Made by a program: the position numbers and the translations under genes
The notes under the pieces: model-generated
What the model was told of the DNA's origin: nothing
What the model saw: the letters and a program-made list of their open reading frames with translations, nothing else
Database searches by the model: none
Shown: piece after piece, positions 60,851-64,000 of the stretch
How the letters are laid out: each line of letters starts with the position of its first letter
How positions within the stretch are numbered: position 1 is the stretch's first letter
Assembly (NCBI GenBank): GCA_031308135.1
Contig: JAHLJT010008756.1
Coordinates: 106,171,271-106,235,270, forward strand
Length of the DNA: 64,000 nucleotides
Source: Acheta domesticus
Taxonomy: Eukaryota > Arthropoda > Insecta > Orthoptera > Gryllidae
Reading direction: 5' to 3'

Positions 60851-61254
60851 TGGAATTACAATAATTGTACTATGCCTATGTTCAGTGGCGTAGCCTGAGT
60901 TTTGGCTTAGGGTATGTAACTCAAGAAACCAGAAAATAATTTAAAACTCTTAAATATTCCTCTTTCACCAATACCATTTCTGTCACTTTGGTCAATTAGA
61001 GCACACAAATAATTTGTATATTTAAAATAAAAACTGATCCGGTAAAAGAAATGATGGCTCACGTACTTCGTGTAGTTTATTGGTTGAAAGTTAGAAAAAG
61101 TTGACTGAAGTTCCCGACCTAGCAAAATATTAATGTGTGTCCTCATACTTTAATAACATGAATACTTTCAAACCCAATGATTTTCAAAATTGTCCAATTT
61201 ATTCATTTCGAACCCATTAGAATTGTTATAATTTATAAAATGGAAAGCAATGAT

Positions 61255-61690
61255 CTATAATAAAAATATAATAGGAAAGAGAAAATCAATCAATTTACAA
61301 TCACGTAATGAAAATAGTTGAGAGTTGTCCTTGCTAATTACATCAAGGGTTTCATCCAGTATCGAAGAGACAAATGAGGCTTTAGAAATTTCATTTTTAA
61401 CTTCATGGTATATTACCATGCTCACACTTGAAATCCAATCAATCTGAATTTCTGGCGAGATTGCACGAAACACTGGAATTTTCCATATCATTCTAGTCAG
61501 TTTTATCATATTTCATTATTTCACTTATATTTTCCATGAAATTTTCTCTACTTGATGATCCCATATTTTCGTTATGGCTAGAAAACACAAGCTCTTGTCT
61601 CCCAAAAAAGCATATAACGCGATTGAAGTGTGACAGAATTTCCGTATTTTCCCTTATATCACTGTTGTATTGCTCAACATACATGGGCGT
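61255..61690 (-). pseudogene. Outer hAT transposase, N-terminal part
   Basis: Minus-strand frames 61684-61493 and 61509-61255 join across a frameshift near 61500. They read VEQYNSDIRENTEILSHFNR, SSRENFMENISEIMKYD, then VKNEISKASFVSSILDETLD and VISKDNSQLFSLRDC. The SxILDExxD box is the first catalytic Asp region of hAT transposases of the DUF4371/ZMYM1-like type. The remaining catalytic and dimerisation regions are missing. Confidence 0.7.
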
Positions 61691-63959
61691 AGCCAGGGGG
61701 GGGGCAGTTGCCCCCCCCTAAAACTTCAGAAATTTATAAAATTTGTATAAAACATCAATCAAAAATTGTATGATTTTATTATATTTATATATGAAGAAAA
61801 AGATTTGGTTTACTTAAGTAAAATATGTTATATGATAGAATTTTAATATATATACAGTAAAGAAAAAATATCTAACTAAAAATGTAATCATTTTTAATTA
61901 ATCTTAATTTATTTTTAAGTTATTAGGTAAAAATGAAGCGTTTGGAGTTTTCGTATTCAATTTTATCAGCCATTCAGCCCAGCATGAATCACACTCGCTC
62001 AAAATGTACAATGTTTTTGAATTCTACAGATTTTGAGATAAGATTAAATCAACACCGATCACCGTCCTATTGCAATAATTGTGTTAGTTTCTTAGTTTAG
62101 TCCCGATCGTCTGAAACAAGTGAACGTGACATAAATTGATATACCTTACGTATGAAAATACGGATTGTTTAATTATTGTGTTTAAGTATTGTGTGTATAT
62201 CGGGGAAAGAGCAATTGTCAATTGGTTTAAGATTTTTTGATGAAAAACAGATGAAAATTCGGGAAGAATTTGTTGGCTTCGTTGAACTTAAAGCTCTCGA
62301 TGCTCATACAATTGCAACAGCAATAGACACATTTTTGGAAAAGGAAGGACTTGATCCGGAAAAATGTGTAGGTCAAGGTTATGATGGATGTGCAGCTATG
62401 GCTGGCAATGAAAACGGAGTACAAAGCATATTACAAAAAAGTATAAACAAGCTAAGTTTTTTCATTGTGCATCGCACAAATTAAATCTTGTAGTTAATGA
62501 CTTGAATAATGTACCAGAAATACGAAATACTACCTCTACAGTCAAAGACATTATTGCATTTTTTCGAGAGTCTGTATTAAGACGAAACTATATCCCGAAT
62601 ATTCCTATGTTTTGCGAAACTCGTTGGTCTCAAAAGTACAAAAGTATTTCTGTTTTTAACAATCATTTTACTGATATAATATCAGCTCTGCAAAAATTAT
62701 CACTCATAGGAAACAATCAAACTAGGAAAACGGCATTCCAACTTCATGCAACTACAACTACAGGTAAGTTTGTTGTTGCTGTGGCTTTAATTGCAAAATA
62801 TTCTGCGATATTGGAACCGGTGGTGAATGCTCTGCAGTCCAAAGCTTTGGACTTGTTGCAATGTTCAGAGCATATCCGAAGAATTCTTGGAGTAATAAAA
62901 AGTCATCGTAATGATCCTGAGCAGATTACAAGAGTACTCATGGAAAATGCAAAGAGCATAGCCGAAAAATGTGGACTGGAACTATTACTACCTAGAATTG
63001 TCGATAAACAAAAGCATCGTTCAAATCCTCCAGCATCCAATAAAGAAGAATACTGGAGAAGATCTTTAATAATTCCTTATTTAGATTCTCTCGTATCATC
63101 TTTGGAACGTCGTTTTTCAGAAGATCATTCAGCTGCGTTTTCATTGTTGATTCTTCATCCTCAAAATATGATGAAGATGACAATTGATGATTTCGAAAAA
63201 AAATCTAAAGAATTTGAATTATTCTACAATTTACAACGATTGAATTCCGAAACTGAATTATGGTATTCCACGTGGAGCAAAAGAAATTTGAGTGAAGAAC
63301 AATTACAAGATATTAAAATGGCAGATTTAGTTAAAGAGGCCGACATTTTTTATCCCGAAACAAAAAAAGCGCTACTCATTTCTCTTGCTCTACCGTGCAC
63401 CACTTGTACTGTAGAGCGATCATTCAGTACTTTACGCAGAGTAAAGTCTTGGTTAAGATCAACAATGACAGAAAATCGACTAAACGGTTTATGTTTAATG
63501 AGTGTACATAGGGAATTCGTAATAGGAAAAGAAGAGAAATATCTCAAAGAAATATTTGAGAGATTTGCAAAAAATCCACGCAAACTTGTTTTAGTTTGAC
63601 AGTTCGTTAGTTGTTTTATATAGTCTTCCAATATATTTTATAATGTGTATTTTCTTTATATCATTAATAAACTAGTGTAATTGAATATATAATTTTTTTT
63701 TAAAAAATGTCTTCATAGTTTATTAATATTGTCCTTAAATGATATTCCTAAGGCAACTCAATACGAAGTATACATCTATGGCAAGTCGATGTTACATCAA
63801 TAGATGTACGAGTGTACATCTATATCGATATCGAATTGATATATTTTTAATATTATATATCGAATTACATAAATTATATATCGTATTGATATATAATTGA
63901 TATATTTTCGTATTAATGTTGTTTGCCCCCCCCTAATGAAAAACCTGGCTACGCCCATG
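61682..63959 (+). mobile_element. Inner hAT element, 2278 bp, perfect TSD
   Basis: Terminal inverted repeats of 16 bp, CATGGGCGTAGCCAGG, with G-rich subterminal runs on both sides. The flanking 8-bp duplication TCAACATA is exact (61674-61681 and 63960-63967). It encodes a partial transposase on the plus strand. It is nested in the outer hAT in opposite orientation. The intact ends and duplication suggest that it is among the youngest insertions in the window. Confidence 0.95.
62176..63599 (+). pseudogene. Inner hAT transposase, N-terminally deleted
   Basis: The first frame (to 62484) starts abruptly before SGKEQLSIGLRFFDEKQ and includes the conserved GYDGCAAMAG (second catalytic Asp). A one-base shift in the A run near 62437 moves the sequence into the frame reading FFHCASHKLNLVVNDLNNVP, which continues to 63599. 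The C-terminus has the hAT dimerisation motif CTTCTVERSFSTLRRVKSWL, and NRLNGLCLMSVHRE. The zinc-finger N-terminus and the first catalytic box (LDExTD before SGKEQ) are absent. The element therefore cannot code for an active transposase, although its ends look mobile. Confidence 0.85.
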
Positions 63960-64000
63960 TCAACATAGCATGTGTTGGCTGTTTAAATAAAGTTATATCC

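Larger units (their letters stand above)
60883..64000 (-). mobile_element. Outer hAT element, split by an inner hAT
   Basis: The left terminus CAGTGGCGTAGCCTGAGTTT is at 60883. The minus strand of 61690-61255 carries an N-terminal transposase part. At 61674-61681 the coding frame is interrupted by another hAT and resumes at 63968, where the minus strand reads TANTC before YVEQYNSDI. The far end lies beyond the window. The 0.3 kb between the terminus and the coding remnant has no C-terminal transposase, so the element is internally deleted. Confidence 0.75.

Noticed and set aside
62227..62424. Minus-strand frames within the inner hAT
   Set aside because: They are shadows of the transposase frame, which carries clear hAT motifs on the plus strand.

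Overview
The window is eukaryotic, AT-rich, gene-poor and full of transposons. The single cellular gene seen is an intron-split homologue of Sex-lethal (Sxl), an insect RNA-binding protein. This, with mariner, hAT, pogo/Tigger, R1- and Jockey-like LINE and Ty3/gypsy fragments, points to an insect. The large TE-filled introns and the Sxl sequence suggest a non-drosophilid species; I cannot name it.

Layout. 1-6.0 kb: a degraded Ty3/gypsy element on the minus strand, between copies of a non-coding repeat family, here called the '303-bp-unit family'. 6.6-7.9 kb: a candidate 5' untranslated exon and the first two Sxl coding exons (RRM1 and the start of RRM2). 7.9-31.3 kb: a 23.4-kb Sxl intron holding a Jockey-like LINE with a fold-back insert, a LINE endonuclease fragment split by a tRNA-derived SINE, a C-rich 29-bp minisatellite, an R1-like LINE carrying a deleted hAT, a second Ty3/gypsy relic, a hAT-type MITE, a dead mariner, a 21-bp minisatellite and more of the 303-bp-unit family. 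31.3-31.4 kb: Sxl exon 3. 31.4-38.1 kb: a 6.7-kb intron with a two-ORF LINE disrupted by a second MITE copy, another reverse-transcriptase fragment and a (CTT)n tract. 38.1-38.2 kb: Sxl exon 4, which ends RRM2. No downstream exon is certain; a candidate is at 38676-38881.

38.2-64 kb: only mobile and satellite DNA is recognised. It holds a 3.2-kb transposon relic with degenerate TIRs, two broken multicopy transposon-type genes, a 1.1-kb pyrimidine microsatellite, another 303-bp-unit copy, a LINE interrupted by a deleted pogo element, a 2.4-kb pyrimidine-rich composite satellite, and one hAT nested in another hAT running off the right edge.

No coding sequence other than Sxl looks functional. 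The TE genes carry frameshifts, stops or deletions. The very long open frames in this window are satellite artefacts. The most informative signals are intact target-site duplications and terminal repeats that date and order the insertions, the internal 303-bp periodicity of the dispersed family, a near-perfect 54-bp palindrome, and long pyrimidine tracts all lying on the Sxl sense strand.
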